Source: Hymenobacter cellulosivorans
Lineage (GTDB): Bacteria; Bacteroidota; Bacteroidia; Cytophagales; Hymenobacteraceae
DNA length: 64,000 nt
Assembly: GCF_022919135.1 (NCBI RefSeq)
Contig: NZ_CP095049.1
Location: 4,344,501 to 4,408,500 of the forward strand
Direction: 5' to 3'
Part shown: positions 43,565-52,384 of the stretch, piece by piece
How the letters are laid out: each line of letters opens with the position of its first letter
How positions within the stretch are numbered: the stretch's first letter is position 1
Translations under genes and position numbers: made by a program
Notes under the pieces: model-generated
What the model saw: the letters and a program-made list of their open reading frames with translations, nothing else
Told to the model about the DNA's origin: nothing
The model's database searches: none

Positions 43565-44168
43565 TCACCAGGAGCAGCTACCCCAGTGCGTACTCTTTTC
43601 TTGTCTGTTAAAGGCCCGCCATACCCCAGGCCGCACCGGCGCCGCCAAGCTACATTTCCATAGCCCACGGCCGGCCGCCTGCGCCAGTTCCTGCTCGCGC
43701 CTGCGTTTTGCCACCGCGTGCTCCGGGTCGTAAGCCCAGGCCCAGCCGCTCACCACCAGCAGCGAATCCAGCGCTACCGAAGCCTGCCCGCTGAAGGCTG
43801 CCGGCCGTAGCCGTACCGCCGCCAGGGTCCGCCCGTAGGCGTCCGCCCCCTGGGCCCGCACCCGTACGTAGCGGCGCAATACCAAGGCTCTTACTTGTTT
43901 CCGTAGCCTGGCGCCCATACGGCTGGCCCAGCTCTGGGGCATCCGCCCCCAACAGCCGCACCCAGGCCCGGCCCACCCAAGCCTCCACATCGTAGGTGTC
44001 AGCGTCGACTACTTCCACTACCCGCACCAGCTGCCAACCTGCCATTGGCTTCAGCACCTCGGACGCCCCAGCAGGATTTCGGGCCTGTAGCACCTGTGCC
44101 GCCCGCACCGTTTGGGCCTCCGAGTGGGTAGCCCAGGCAGCGAGTAGCAGCAGTAGGAAACGGTTCAT
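43565..44168 (-). pseudogene. frameshifted thermonuclease-like (SNase) gene
   Basis: From ATG 44168: a signal peptide (FLLLLLAAWATHSEA) and the first half of an SNase domain (VRVVEVVDADTYDVEAWVGR, RLLGADAPELGQPYGRQAT), then a shift near 43905. The other frame continues KQVRALVLRRYVRVRAQGAD, AYGRTLAAVRL, and the C-terminal AKRRREQELAQAAGRGLWK. The SNase residues (D..R, E/D in DxYGR) are split between frames, so the enzyme cannot be made without a frameshift. Confidence 0.8.
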
Positions 44169-44260
44169 ATCACAAATATGGAAATACTTTGCATCAAAAT
44201 AGAATATAATATCTATTTAAATGCAAATAACTCCTACACTGCCTTTGTTATATTTGGTCC

Positions 44261-44622
44261 ATGCCTCACGTCCTGGTCCGCTATTTCCTACCTGCCGCCC
44301 TCCTGCTCTGCTCGACGACCCCGCCGCTGAAGGTATCAGCCGACTAGGCCCCGCGGTACATCGGCCGTTACGCCGCCGTGACCGGCAAAGTAGTCCGGGC
44401 CCACACCGCCCACCACGCCAACGGCGCCCCAACCTTCCTGCACCTCAGCAAGCCCTTCCCCGACTGTCCCCTGGAAGTGGTCATGTTTGCCGACGTCACC
44501 AGCCGACTAAAAAAGACCCGGCCCAGCTCGTGGGTCGGGTCGTTACCGTCAGAGGCCGCATTCAGGCCGCTGGCTCCACTGCGCAAATCGTGCTCGACGC
44601 CCCGGCGTCGTTGTCATACTGA
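44261..44622 (+). pseudogene. broken exported OB-fold-like protein
   Basis: From ATG 44261: a signal peptide (VLVRYFLPAALLLCS), then a TAG at 44345. The frame continues APRYIGRYAAVTGKVVRAH, TFLHLSKPFPDCPLEVVMFA. After a shift near 44510 it goes on AQLVGRVVTVRGRIQAAGST, AQIVLDAP. The YxGxxVxVxGKV...FLxLxxxYP...VVxF...GxxVxVxGxI pattern is that of nuclease-associated OB-fold domains. It is dead by one nonsense codon and one frameshift, and its 3' end runs over the integrase 3' end on the other strand. Confidence 0.6.
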
Positions 44623-45848
44623 CCGCCTTCCCAAATGCGCCGCATCGTCTGGTGCTGGAAGTCCTCTACAATCTTAGCGTAGATCAGCGTCGTTTTGATG
44701 CTGGCGTGCCCCAGTCTCTTCTGCAGCACCTCCACTGGCATCCCCCGTAGCAGGCTTTGGGTAGCAAACGTGTGCCGCGCCGTGTGCATCGTCACCAGCT
44801 CGTGCTTGGCCTCCATCCGCTTTTCCACCCGCCCGGCCCGCACCTCGACCACTTCCACCGCCGACGACACCCCGCCCAGACGACAAATACGCTTCAGGTA
44901 GCGGTTCATTACCTGGTTCTGGTACACCGGCAGCAACTTGGCCCGCTCCCCCGCATACTTGTCCAAAATGCCCCGCGCCGCCTCCGTCAAGTAGATGCTC
45001 ACCGGCCGCCGCGTCTTACTCTGCGTCAGGCGTAGTACATGCCCCCCGTCCCACCCCGACACGTTGCCGCCGTGCAGGTCGTACACGTCCGAGTAGCGCA
45101 GACCCGTGTAGCAGAACAGAAACACGTCCCGAACCGGCACCAGATTGGCCGGCAGCACCGCCGTTTGCAGCTGGGTCAGCTCGGCCGCCGTCAGGTATAC
45201 TTTATCCACCTCCGCGTAGGTTGCCTTTATCTGCCGCACATCCACACTGAGCTTATATCCCCGTTCATCGCGCAGATCCTTCAGGAGCGCCTTCAGGTTC
45301 TTCACTAGCGTGTATACCGAGTTTGGCGCCAGCTTGCGCGTCAGCGTCAAATAATGCAGCAGCGCGTCGTGGTCCTGCAGCGTGTAGGCCTCCGCCTGCA
45401 GCTTCCGCCCGCGATGCTCAGCAAAGTCCCGCAGCCAGTTATTCGACACCAAATAATGCCGCAGCGTCTCCCGCATGTAGCCGCGGCCCCGCAGCACCGC
45501 GCGAAATTCATTCATCAGCAGCACCACATTCTGCTCCAGCACCACCGGCATAGGCGCGGGACCCAATGCAGCCTTCAAGCTGGTCGGCGTCGGTGTCAGT
45601 CCCTCTGCCCGCTGCTTACGGTGCGCCTCTACCACGCGCGCCGACAACGACGCCAGTAGTTCGTTTGCCTCTTGGAAGCCTGGGTACGAGCGCCGGAACT
45701 GCTGCCGCTTCGCATCCCACTGTGAAGGCAAACATTTTTCGTTGGTGCTCATCCGCAACCGCTGCTGGTTGAAGTGGGCAATCAGGTACACGACGGAACA
45801 CCCGGCCGCATCCGTGTTTTCCGTCCGATGATGAAATTGAATCGTCAT
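44562..45848 (-). CDS. int: tyrosine recombinase / integrase
   Basis: 428 residues. N-terminal arm-binding region, SAM-like domain (about 105-210), and catalytic domain. Catalytic residues: R251 in CYTGLRYSDV, K278 in TQSKTRRP, H355-x-x-R358 in HTARHTF, H381 in LGHASIKTT and the nucleophile Y390 in TTLIYAKI. It is a Bacteroidota-type phage/ICE integrase. It points away from the tRNA-Thr gene (gap about 130 bases), which is the typical arrangement for integration into a tRNA 3' end. Confidence 0.93.
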   Translation of the reverse strand: MTIQFHHRTENTDAAGCSVVYLIAHFNQQRLRMSTNEKCLPSQWDAKRQQFRRSYPGFQEANELLASLSARVVEAHRKQRAEGLTPTPTSLKAALGPAPMPVVLEQNVVLLMNEFRAVLRGRGYMRETLRHYLVSNNWLRDFAEHRGRKLQAEAYTLQDHDALLHYLTLTRKLAPNSVYTLVKNLKALLKDLRDERGYKLSVDVRQIKATYAEVDKVYLTAAELTQLQTAVLPANLVPVRDVFLFCYTGLRYSDVYDLHGGNVSGWDGGHVLRLTQSKTRRPVSIYLTEAARGILDKYAGERAKLLPVYQNQVMNRYLKRICRLGGVSSAVEVVEVRAGRVEKRMEAKHELVTMHTARHTFATQSLLRGMPVEVLQKRLGHASIKTTLIYAKIVEDFQHQTMRRIWEGGQYDNDAGASSTICAVEPAA

Positions 45849-45906
45849 AAATAGTGGGGCGTGAATAGGGGCGTAAGCGGGCTTGAATACGGGATTGGCC
45901 TAAACG

Positions 45907-45957
45907 CAAAAAACCCGGAAATTCGCTTCTGTGAACAGATTTGCGAACTTCCGGGTC
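45907..45957 (-). terminator. terminator for tRNA-Thr transcript
   Basis: Stem ACCCGGAAATTCGC / GCGAACTTCCGGGT (one mismatch) followed, on the minus strand, by a T6 run. It lies inside the element, so the inserted DNA supplies the tRNA terminator. Confidence 0.75.
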
Positions 45958-45976
45958 TTCCGGGATTGAATAAAAG

Positions 45977-46049
<73 letters not shown>

Positions 46050-46091
46050 GAATTGTGGTGCAAAACTAGTGCTTCGCACCAAATTCCCAAA

Positions 46092-48524
46092 CTAGGAGCG
46101 GATAATTTTCAATTGTTTTTTGAGTCCGTCGATTCGCCCCTTCGCCTCGTCGATGCGACCCTGGTACTCCTCGCGCAGCTGGCTGGCGTTTTTAGAGCGC
46201 GCAAAGAACTCAAGGTTAGTCTGTAACGTGGCGATGTCGTTTTCCAGCTCATTGATTTCGCGGCGCAGAGCCTGTTCCTTGCGGTAAAGGGCCTGCTGGG
46301 AATCGGGGCTGGATTTGAGGCGCTCCACTTGCAGCTGAAACAGCAAGTCGGCGCGCTCGGCGTAAGACAGGCCCGGTACGTGGTCCAGATACTTGCCCAT
46401 CAATGACTGGAATTTTTCCTCAGCCCGCTCAGCAGAGCCGCGCGGGCCGCCCGAAGCGCCATCAAAGTTGCGCCACTCTTCCACGTGCTGACGGAAGCCT
46501 TCCAGCGTGCCGGGCGTGTCTACCGACAGGGCCGTTACGGCCTCGGCAACCCGGTCGAGGTGGGTAGCCTGCTCCTGCGACACCTGCTGAGCCTGCTGCA
46601 CGCGCTGCTTGGCTTCTTCGTTTTTGCGCTCGAAGAAGGCGTCGCAGGCCGTGCGGAAGCGGTTCCAAACTTTATCCGACTGCTTCTCCGGCACGCGGCC
46701 AATAAGCTTCCATTCCTTCTGCAAGCGAATCACAATTTCGCGGCCTTCTTCCCAGTTAGGGTTTTGCAAGGCGGCTTCGGCTTGGTTGCACAGATCAAGC
46801 TTGCGCTGCAGGTTGGCGTTCTTCTCCTCATCAAGCGACTTAAAGAATTGATTCTTGCGCTGGAAGAACCCTTTGTAGGCCGACCAAAACTGTTTGTTGA
46901 GCTGCTCGGCTTTGTCGCGGGGCACGAGGCCAGCGGCATCCCACTCCTCTTTCAGCTTTTGCAGCTCATCGGTTTTGGCGCGCCACTCATTTACCCGCTC
47001 CGTTTGGAACTCGGCGAAGGGCTTGATCTGGTCCAGCAAAGCCGTTTTACGGGTCAGATTGGCATTTTCCTGGGTCGAGCGCACGTTCAGGAATTCCTTT
47101 TTGCGGTCGTGCACCTTCTCCGAAGCCTGCAGGAAACGGTTCCAGATGGCGTCGCGCTGCTCGTTGGCCACGGGGCCGATGTGCTTCCACTCCTCATGCA
47201 GCTGACGCAGCTCTTGCAAAGCCTTATTGATGCTCGACTGCTGGGATAGGGCCTCGGCGCGCTGAATCAGGGCTTCTTTGGCTTCGAGGTTGCGGCGGCG
47301 GTCCAGCTCCTTCATTTCGAAGAACAGGCCGCGGTTGTTGTAATAGATGTCAAGCAGGGCGTGGTAGCTGTTCCAGATTTCCTGGGCCTCCTTCTGCGGT
47401 ACGGCACCGGTAGCTTTCCAATCGTTCTGCAGGGCTTTGATGCGCACCGAGCTGTCCTTGGTTTCGGCCGACTCCACCAGCTGCCGCAGCTGTGACAACA
47501 GGTACTGCTTGTGCGCTAGGTTTTTGGCCCGCTGCTCGTCCTCGGCGCGGGCATCCTTGGCCCGGCTGTCGCGAAATTCCTGTAAGGCACGGGTCAGCTC
47601 GGCGTGGCCTTCGGGGCCGGTATAAGCAAAGTCATCGGCCTCAGCCCCACCTTCGGTGAAGCGCTGCCGAGCGGCTGTGCGGTCGGCGTTGATGCTGGTT
47701 TCGTACTGGCGGTATAAGTCAAATATCTGCTTACGGTTCTGGCGGGCATCGGGGCGGCGCAGCAACGTGAGCAGATGAGCCGCCTGGGCGGGCAAATCCA
47801 GGGTGGTAAAGTCGGGCACCGGAATTTCGGGCACGTACTCTTCTTCTTCCTCCGTGCCCGCGCTGTGGGCCGTGTCGGCGGCTTCCGCCGCTTCGGCCGC
47901 CTCAGCAGCCGACTCATTATTGGAAGTTGGCAGGGCGGCTACGGGGGCGTCTGCCGTTTCAATATCAGCGGCCGTTTCCAGGGCCATCACTGGCTCGCGC
48001 ACGGCTTCGGGCTGGGTGCTGTCGGCTTCTGCTTCGGGCGTAACGGGAGTTGTATCAGTCAGGGCACTAGCTTCGGCAGTGGTAGCCTCGGGCGACAGGC
48101 CCGCAGCACTCGGCGTTTCGGCGGCCGCTTCAGCCGACTGTACGCCGGGATTATCGTGTCCGTAATGACTTTCGGCGCGGGTCAGGGACTCGGAGGCTTC
48201 GCCAGCGCGCAATGTTGCGGCCGTATCGGCGGTGGCTTCGGTAACGGCCGCGGCGGGCTCGGCCGTGCCAGCGCCGGGCGCATCAGTTACGGGCGGCGTG
48301 CCCTGGGCGGGCCGCTCGGTGATTTCATTGGTCGTGGTGGAAGCTACGGGCGCCGAGGCTGGCTCGTTGGGAGCGGCAGGAGCTTGGACGGGCGGGGTAG
48401 CCGCTTCATCGGCCGGATTCTGCTTGGCCTGGATTTCCGCCAAGCGGCGCTCCAGGATGCTCATCGGCGACTCCGAGTTGGCGTCGGAGTTGTTGGGGGC
48501 GGTGTTTTCGTTTTCAGGTAACAT
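46092..48524 (-). CDS. DUF349 domain-containing protein
   Basis: 810 residues. About 270 N-terminal residues are Ala/Glu/Thr-rich and disordered. The rest is a series of about five DUF349 helical repeats, each with a WK.IGPVP...W..F...F-type core (WKHIGPVANEQRDAIWNRFL, EEWDAAGLVPRDKAEQLNKQ, WKLIGRVPEKQSDKVWNRFR), ending in a coiled coil. Cytoplasmic, function unknown; standard core gene in Cytophagales. Confidence 0.92.
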   Translation of the reverse strand: MLPENENTAPNNSDANSESPMSILERRLAEIQAKQNPADEAATPPVQAPAAPNEPASAPVASTTTNEITERPAQGTPPVTDAPGAGTAEPAAAVTEATADTAATLRAGEASESLTRAESHYGHDNPGVQSAEAAAETPSAAGLSPEATTAEASALTDTTPVTPEAEADSTQPEAVREPVMALETAADIETADAPVAALPTSNNESAAEAAEAAEAADTAHSAGTEEEEEYVPEIPVPDFTTLDLPAQAAHLLTLLRRPDARQNRKQIFDLYRQYETSINADRTAARQRFTEGGAEADDFAYTGPEGHAELTRALQEFRDSRAKDARAEDEQRAKNLAHKQYLLSQLRQLVESAETKDSSVRIKALQNDWKATGAVPQKEAQEIWNSYHALLDIYYNNRGLFFEMKELDRRRNLEAKEALIQRAEALSQQSSINKALQELRQLHEEWKHIGPVANEQRDAIWNRFLQASEKVHDRKKEFLNVRSTQENANLTRKTALLDQIKPFAEFQTERVNEWRAKTDELQKLKEEWDAAGLVPRDKAEQLNKQFWSAYKGFFQRKNQFFKSLDEEKNANLQRKLDLCNQAEAALQNPNWEEGREIVIRLQKEWKLIGRVPEKQSDKVWNRFRTACDAFFERKNEEAKQRVQQAQQVSQEQATHLDRVAEAVTALSVDTPGTLEGFRQHVEEWRNFDGASGGPRGSAERAEEKFQSLMGKYLDHVPGLSYAERADLLFQLQVERLKSSPDSQQALYRKEQALRREINELENDIATLQTNLEFFARSKNASQLREEYQGRIDEAKGRIDGLKKQLKIIRS

Positions 48525-48587
48525 AGGTCAAAGGAAAAGGCCCGGCTCAGGAAAGAATAGGTAGCCCGGCAGCGAAGTAAGCAAAAG

Positions 48588-49154
48588 CTAGTTTAGGCGG
48601 GGGTCCAGCGGGTAGTTGGACAGGACCCGGTAGCGGCCGCCCTTTTCCCGCAAAATGGCCTGCCAGAAGGCATCATTGTCCAAAGTAAATACTTTCCCGG
48701 CAGCATTGGGGTGGACAATCCAAACATTTTCCTTGACTTCCTCCTCTAATTGGCCCGCTGTCCAGCCCGAATAGCCCGCGTACAGGCGGATATCGTCGGC
48801 GGCCAGTTCGCCGCTCAGCAGCAGGCCCAGCACCACTTGGAAGTCACCGCCCCAGTACACGTCCTGGCCCACGCTGATGGCGTTGGGCACGTCGGCGCGG
48901 CGGTGCAGGTAATGGAGCGTATCGGGATATACGGGCCCGCCCAAGCCCAGCGGCAGCTTGGCCGCGGGCGAGGCGTCGCCGTCGGGCAGCTCCAGCACGT
49001 CGCCGAGCAGCAGGTTGGAGGGCCGGTTGAGCACCAGACCGTAGGAGCCTTCTTCCTCCGAGTAGTGGCACATCAAGACCACCGTCCGCTCGAAGTTAGG
49101 ATCACCTAAGAAAGGCTGGGAAATGAGCATACTGCCGGGAAGAGGACGAGGCAT
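48588..49154 (-). CDS. YqgE/AlgH family protein (UPF0301)
   Basis: 188 residues from ATG 49154. Family signatures: GSMLISQPFLGDPNFERTVV, SYGLVLNRPS, GGPVYPDTLHYLHR, YAGYSGWTAGQLEEEV. Length is normal for the family. Cytoplasmic protein of unknown function, once linked to alginate regulation in Pseudomonas. Confidence 0.93.
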   Translation of the reverse strand: MPRPLPGSMLISQPFLGDPNFERTVVLMCHYSEEEGSYGLVLNRPSNLLLGDVLELPDGDASPAAKLPLGLGGPVYPDTLHYLHRRADVPNAISVGQDVYWGGDFQVVLGLLLSGELAADDIRLYAGYSGWTAGQLEEEVKENVWIVHPNAAGKVFTLDNDAFWQAILREKGGRYRVLSNYPLDPRLN

Positions 49155-49580
49155 CGGAAGAAGTGCTTGGGGATGGGAAGAAAGGTAAATACGAAGACGG
49201 AAGGGATTCAGCCGCTTTTTGAAAAGGCTTCTGTTGCGGCGCAAGTTCCAGAGCCCGGCCAGAAGTACTACAAACCGGGGCCGGGCCCCGCCTTGGCCAT
49301 TTTCTGGCGCCGACACGCTCCAGCTAGTAACTTTTCCAGCGGCTCCAGGTTTCTGAGCCTGGCAGGTTTCCGCTGGCTGAACTACTGTAAAGGAAACTTT
49401 TTTCCGGTAAAAAGCTAGTCGGCAGGCCGGTAGTTCGGCAGAAACCGGACGCTACCACCCGGCACCGCCTTTTCCGGCCGGCTCACCTTCCGGCGACCCG
49501 CTCATTTTTCCACCGAACTTCCGACCTTCGCCCAGCCGGTGCCGGGGCCCGCCCCCTGGCTTTTCGCCGACCTACCTGCT
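49155..49580. other. intergenic stretch between divergent genes
   Basis: About 425 bases between AlgH-like and pdxH starts. CCGG-rich with several TTCCGG words, but no gene or clear hairpin; promoters for both sides are expected here. Confidence 0.4.
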
Positions 49581-50231
49581 ATGACCGACCAACAACTAGC
49601 CGACCTGCGCCAGACTTACTCCCAGCGCACCCTGTCGGAAGCCGAAGTGCAGCCCGACGCCGTGCGCCAGTTCCGGCAGTGGCTCGACGAAGCCCTGAGC
49701 GCCCACCTCGATGAGCCCACAGCCATGACCGTTTCGACGGTGAACAGCCAGGGGCAGCCCTCGGCCCGGGTGGTGCTGCTCAAGGGCCTGCCCGACGACG
49801 CGGGTTTTCTGTTCTACACCAACTACGACAGCCACAAAGGCCACGATCTGGCCGAGCAGCCCCTGGCAGCCCTAACCTTCTTCTGGCCCGGCCTAGAGCG
49901 GCAGGTGCGGGTGGAAGGCCGGGTAGAAAAAGCCCCGGAGCACATGTCAGACAGTTACTTCCAGAGCCGGCCCCGCGGCAGCCAGATTGGGGCCTGGGCC
50001 TCGCCACAGAGCCAGAAAATCGGAAGCCGGGAAGAGCTGGAAGCCCAGGAAAAGGCCGTGGAGCAGCGCTTCACCGGCCAGGACCCGCTGCCCCGCCCCC
50101 CACACTGGGGCGGCTATATCGTGCGGCCCCACCGCATCGAGTTCTGGCAGGGCCGCCCCAGCCGCCTCCACGACCGAATCGTGTACGAGCGCCAAGGGGA
50201 ATCCTGGACCCGCAGCCGGCTGGCGCCTTAA
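49581..50231 (+). CDS. pdxH: pyridoxamine 5'-phosphate oxidase
   Basis: 216 residues from ATG 49581. FMN and substrate motifs: [71 protein letters not shown], and the C-terminal [22 protein letters not shown]. Oxidises pyridoxine/pyridoxamine phosphate to pyridoxal phosphate. Confidence 0.95.
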   Translation: MTDQQLADLRQTYSQRTLSEAEVQPDAVRQFRQWLDEALSAHLDEPTAMTVSTVNSQGQPSARVVLLKGLPDDAGFLFYTNYDSHKGHDLAEQPLAALTFFWPGLERQVRVEGRVEKAPEHMSDSYFQSRPRGSQIGAWASPQSQKIGSREELEAQEKAVEQRFTGQDPLPRPPHWGGYIVRPHRIEFWQGRPSRLHDRIVYERQGESWTRSRLAP

Positions 50232-50345
50232 GGGTGAGATAGTGAACTGGTGAGTTTGATGCTCGAGCTGCGCGGCTTGCGCCAAGAAAACAAAAACTCA
50301 CCTGTTTACCACTTCACCATCTCACCACCTCACTATTTCACCACC
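50232..50345. repeat. GTGA-type degenerate heptad repeat with inverted copy
   Basis: Between pdxH and the DUF1015 gene, GGTGAGATAGTGAACTGGTG (50233 on) is an imperfect inverted match of AACTCACCTGTTTACCACTT... (50296 on). The right part, read on the minus strand, is a run of GGTGA/GGTGG/AGTGA words spaced about 7 bases. This could fold into a long hairpin. Confidence 0.5.
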
Positions 50346-50350
50346 TGATT

Positions 50351-51682
50351 TTGGCTGAAATTCAACCCGTGCGCGGCTGGCGCTATACTGCCGAGCTGAG
50401 CGCGCATATTGATGACTACGTGTCGCCGCTATTTGATGTGGTGTCGCAGAAGCAGCGCGAGGCCCTGTACCGTAATGAGCTGAACAGCATCCATCTGTCG
50501 GTGCCCCGGGGCGAGGACCCGGCGGGGGCCGCATTGGCGCGCCTGCTGGAGTGGCAGCAAACCGGCGTGCTGCGCCAGGATGAGCTGCCGGGCATTTACG
50601 TGTACTACCAGTATTTCCGGCTGCCGGGCTCTTCCCGCGAGTATTGCCGTAAGGGCTTTATGTGCCACATCCGGGCCTACGACTGGAGCGAAAACGTGGT
50701 GCTACGCCACGAAAACACCCTGCCCGCGGCCGTCAACGACCGGGCTGAGCTGCTGGCCCGCACCCAGTTTCAGAGCAGCGCCACCCACGGCCTCTACCGC
50801 GACGACGATTTTGAGCTGGAGCGCTACCTCGACGAGGCCATGCAGGACCCGCTCTACCAGACCGAGGAAGACTATCAGGGCGCCCGCGACGTGCTGGCCG
50901 TGATTCAGGACGCCCGGGTGATTCGACGGTTCCAGCAGGTGCTCAGTCGGCGCGAGGTTATTCTGGCCGATGGGCACCACCGCTACGAAGGCTCCCTGGC
51001 CTACCGCCAGGCCCGCATGCTGGCCGAACCCAATTCTACTGGCCAGGAGCCGTGGAATTTCCACTTGATGTATTTGACCAACGCAGCAGCCGACGACCTG
51101 CGGATTCTGCCCACCCACCGCCTGCTGCTGGAACTGCCCGGCGGCATTTCGGACGCGGAGTTTCTGGCCCAGTTGGAGCCCTACTTCTCCCTGCTGTCCA
51201 TGGACGATGCCTACGACTTGCCCGAGCGCATTGCCGGCAAGCAGTGGGCCTTTGGCCTTTACCTGAATGGGCTGGCCTACAAGCTGCGCCTGCGCCCGGA
51301 GGTACACGAGCAGCTCGATTGGGACACCACGCCCGAAGTCAAAAACCTGGATTTGACGGTGCTGCACTTCTTCGTGCTCGAAAAAGCCCTGGGCATCGTG
51401 GGCCCCGACGCCCAGCGCGCTTGGTCCGGTGTGGCCTACGTGCGCACCTTTTCCGAGTGCCTAGCCCGCGTCGACCGGCAGGAAGCCCGCGCCGCCCTTA
51501 TTGTAAATGAGGTGACGATGGAAGAAGTGGAGCGGGTGTGCCACTCCGGGGCCGTAATGCCCCCCAAATCGACGTTTTTCTACCCTAAAACCATCGGCGG
51601 ATTCCTGTTTACCTCTATCCGCGACGACGAACACGACCATGCCTTCTACGCTCCCCACCTTGCGCCTGATTCTGGCCTCTAA
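50351..51682 (+). CDS. DUF1015 family protein
   Basis: 443 residues, TTG start. Family motifs include IQPVRGWRY, YDVVSxxQR-like LFDVVSQKQREALY, NSIHLSVPRGED, IYVYYQYF, and the central ILADGHHRYEGSLAYRQARM and the LPTHRLL segment. Soluble protein of unknown function in the SerA-neighbouring family. Overlaps the Maf gene by 44 nt. Confidence 0.88.
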   Translation: MAEIQPVRGWRYTAELSAHIDDYVSPLFDVVSQKQREALYRNELNSIHLSVPRGEDPAGAALARLLEWQQTGVLRQDELPGIYVYYQYFRLPGSSREYCRKGFMCHIRAYDWSENVVLRHENTLPAAVNDRAELLARTQFQSSATHGLYRDDDFELERYLDEAMQDPLYQTEEDYQGARDVLAVIQDARVIRRFQQVLSRREVILADGHHRYEGSLAYRQARMLAEPNSTGQEPWNFHLMYLTNAAADDLRILPTHRLLLELPGGISDAEFLAQLEPYFSLLSMDDAYDLPERIAGKQWAFGLYLNGLAYKLRLRPEVHEQLDWDTTPEVKNLDLTVLHFFVLEKALGIVGPDAQRAWSGVAYVRTFSECLARVDRQEARAALIVNEVTMEEVERVCHSGAVMPPKSTFFYPKTIGGFLFTSIRDDEHDHAFYAPHLAPDSGL

Positions 51683-52247
51683 CTCCCCGCGCCGCCGCCA
51701 GCTGCTCACCGATCTGGGCCTTCGGTACGAAGTGCGCCTGCAGGAAGTCGACGAAAGCTTCCCTGCTACCCTACGTCGGGCCGAAGTAGCCGAGTTTCTG
51801 GCGGCTCACAAGGCCGAAGCCTACCGCGCTGGCCTGGCCCCCAACGAAGTGGTGCTCACCGCCGATACCATCGTCTGCCTCGACGACGACGTGCTTAATA
51901 AGCCCGCCGATGAGGCCGAGGCCATAGCCATGCTCACCCGTTTGCAGGGCCGCGCCCACGACGTATACACCGGCGTGTGCCTGCTCTGTGGCGACGGGCG
52001 CCGCGTGGTATTTTCGGACCAAACCCGGGTGTACTTCCGTTCCCTGACGCCCACCGAAATCGAGTTCTACGTGCGCAGTTACAAGCCCCTGGACAAAGCC
52101 GGAGCCTACGGTGCCCAGGACTGGATTGGTATGGTGGCTGTCACCAAGCTCGAGGGCTCGTATTTTAACGTCATGGGCCTGCCCGTGCACCGCGTCTGGG
52201 AAGAACTGGAAAAGCTCGGCGTCAGCGGCCTGCTTACTTCGGCGTAG
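51639..52247 (+). CDS. maf: Maf-family nucleoside triphosphate pyrophosphatase
   Basis: 202 residues. LILASNSPRRRQLLTDLGL (nucleotide-binding loop), VVLTADTIVCLDDDVLNKPA, GRAHDVYTGVCL, DKAGAYGAQD and NVMGLPV are diagnostic. Hydrolyses dTTP/UTP-type or modified nucleotides. Starts inside the DUF1015 gene. Confidence 0.94.
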   Translation: MPSTLPTLRLILASNSPRRRQLLTDLGLRYEVRLQEVDESFPATLRRAEVAEFLAAHKAEAYRAGLAPNEVVLTADTIVCLDDDVLNKPADEAEAIAMLTRLQGRAHDVYTGVCLLCGDGRRVVFSDQTRVYFRSLTPTEIEFYVRSYKPLDKAGAYGAQDWIGMVAVTKLEGSYFNVMGLPVHRVWEELEKLGVSGLLTSA

Positions 52248-52304
52248 TAAAAGTAATGTTCCGTCTCTGGTCTGTTGGCTTGACGAACTTCATTTTATTG
52301 TTAT

Positions 52305-52341
52305 AAAAAAGCCCTTCAGACATAGCTGAAGGGCTTTTTTT
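52305..52341 (+). terminator. Rho-independent terminator
   Basis: 15-bp stem AAAAAAGCCCTTCAG / CTGAAGGGCTTTTTT, loop of 6, T-run; between the Maf gene and the convergent GH88 gene. Confidence 0.9.
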
Positions 52342-52384
52342 ATGAATTATAATAACGGCGGGCCGGACGCCGTCGGCTGCTGAG

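Noticed and set aside
47775..48521. 248-codon plus-strand frame opposite the DUF349 gene
   Set aside because: Complement of the low-complexity Ala/Glu-rich N terminus; Gly/Arg-rich composition is an artefact.
50232..50345. Possible CRISPR-like repeat array
   Set aside because: Repeats are about 7 bases and degenerate with no unique spacers and no cas genes anywhere in the window.
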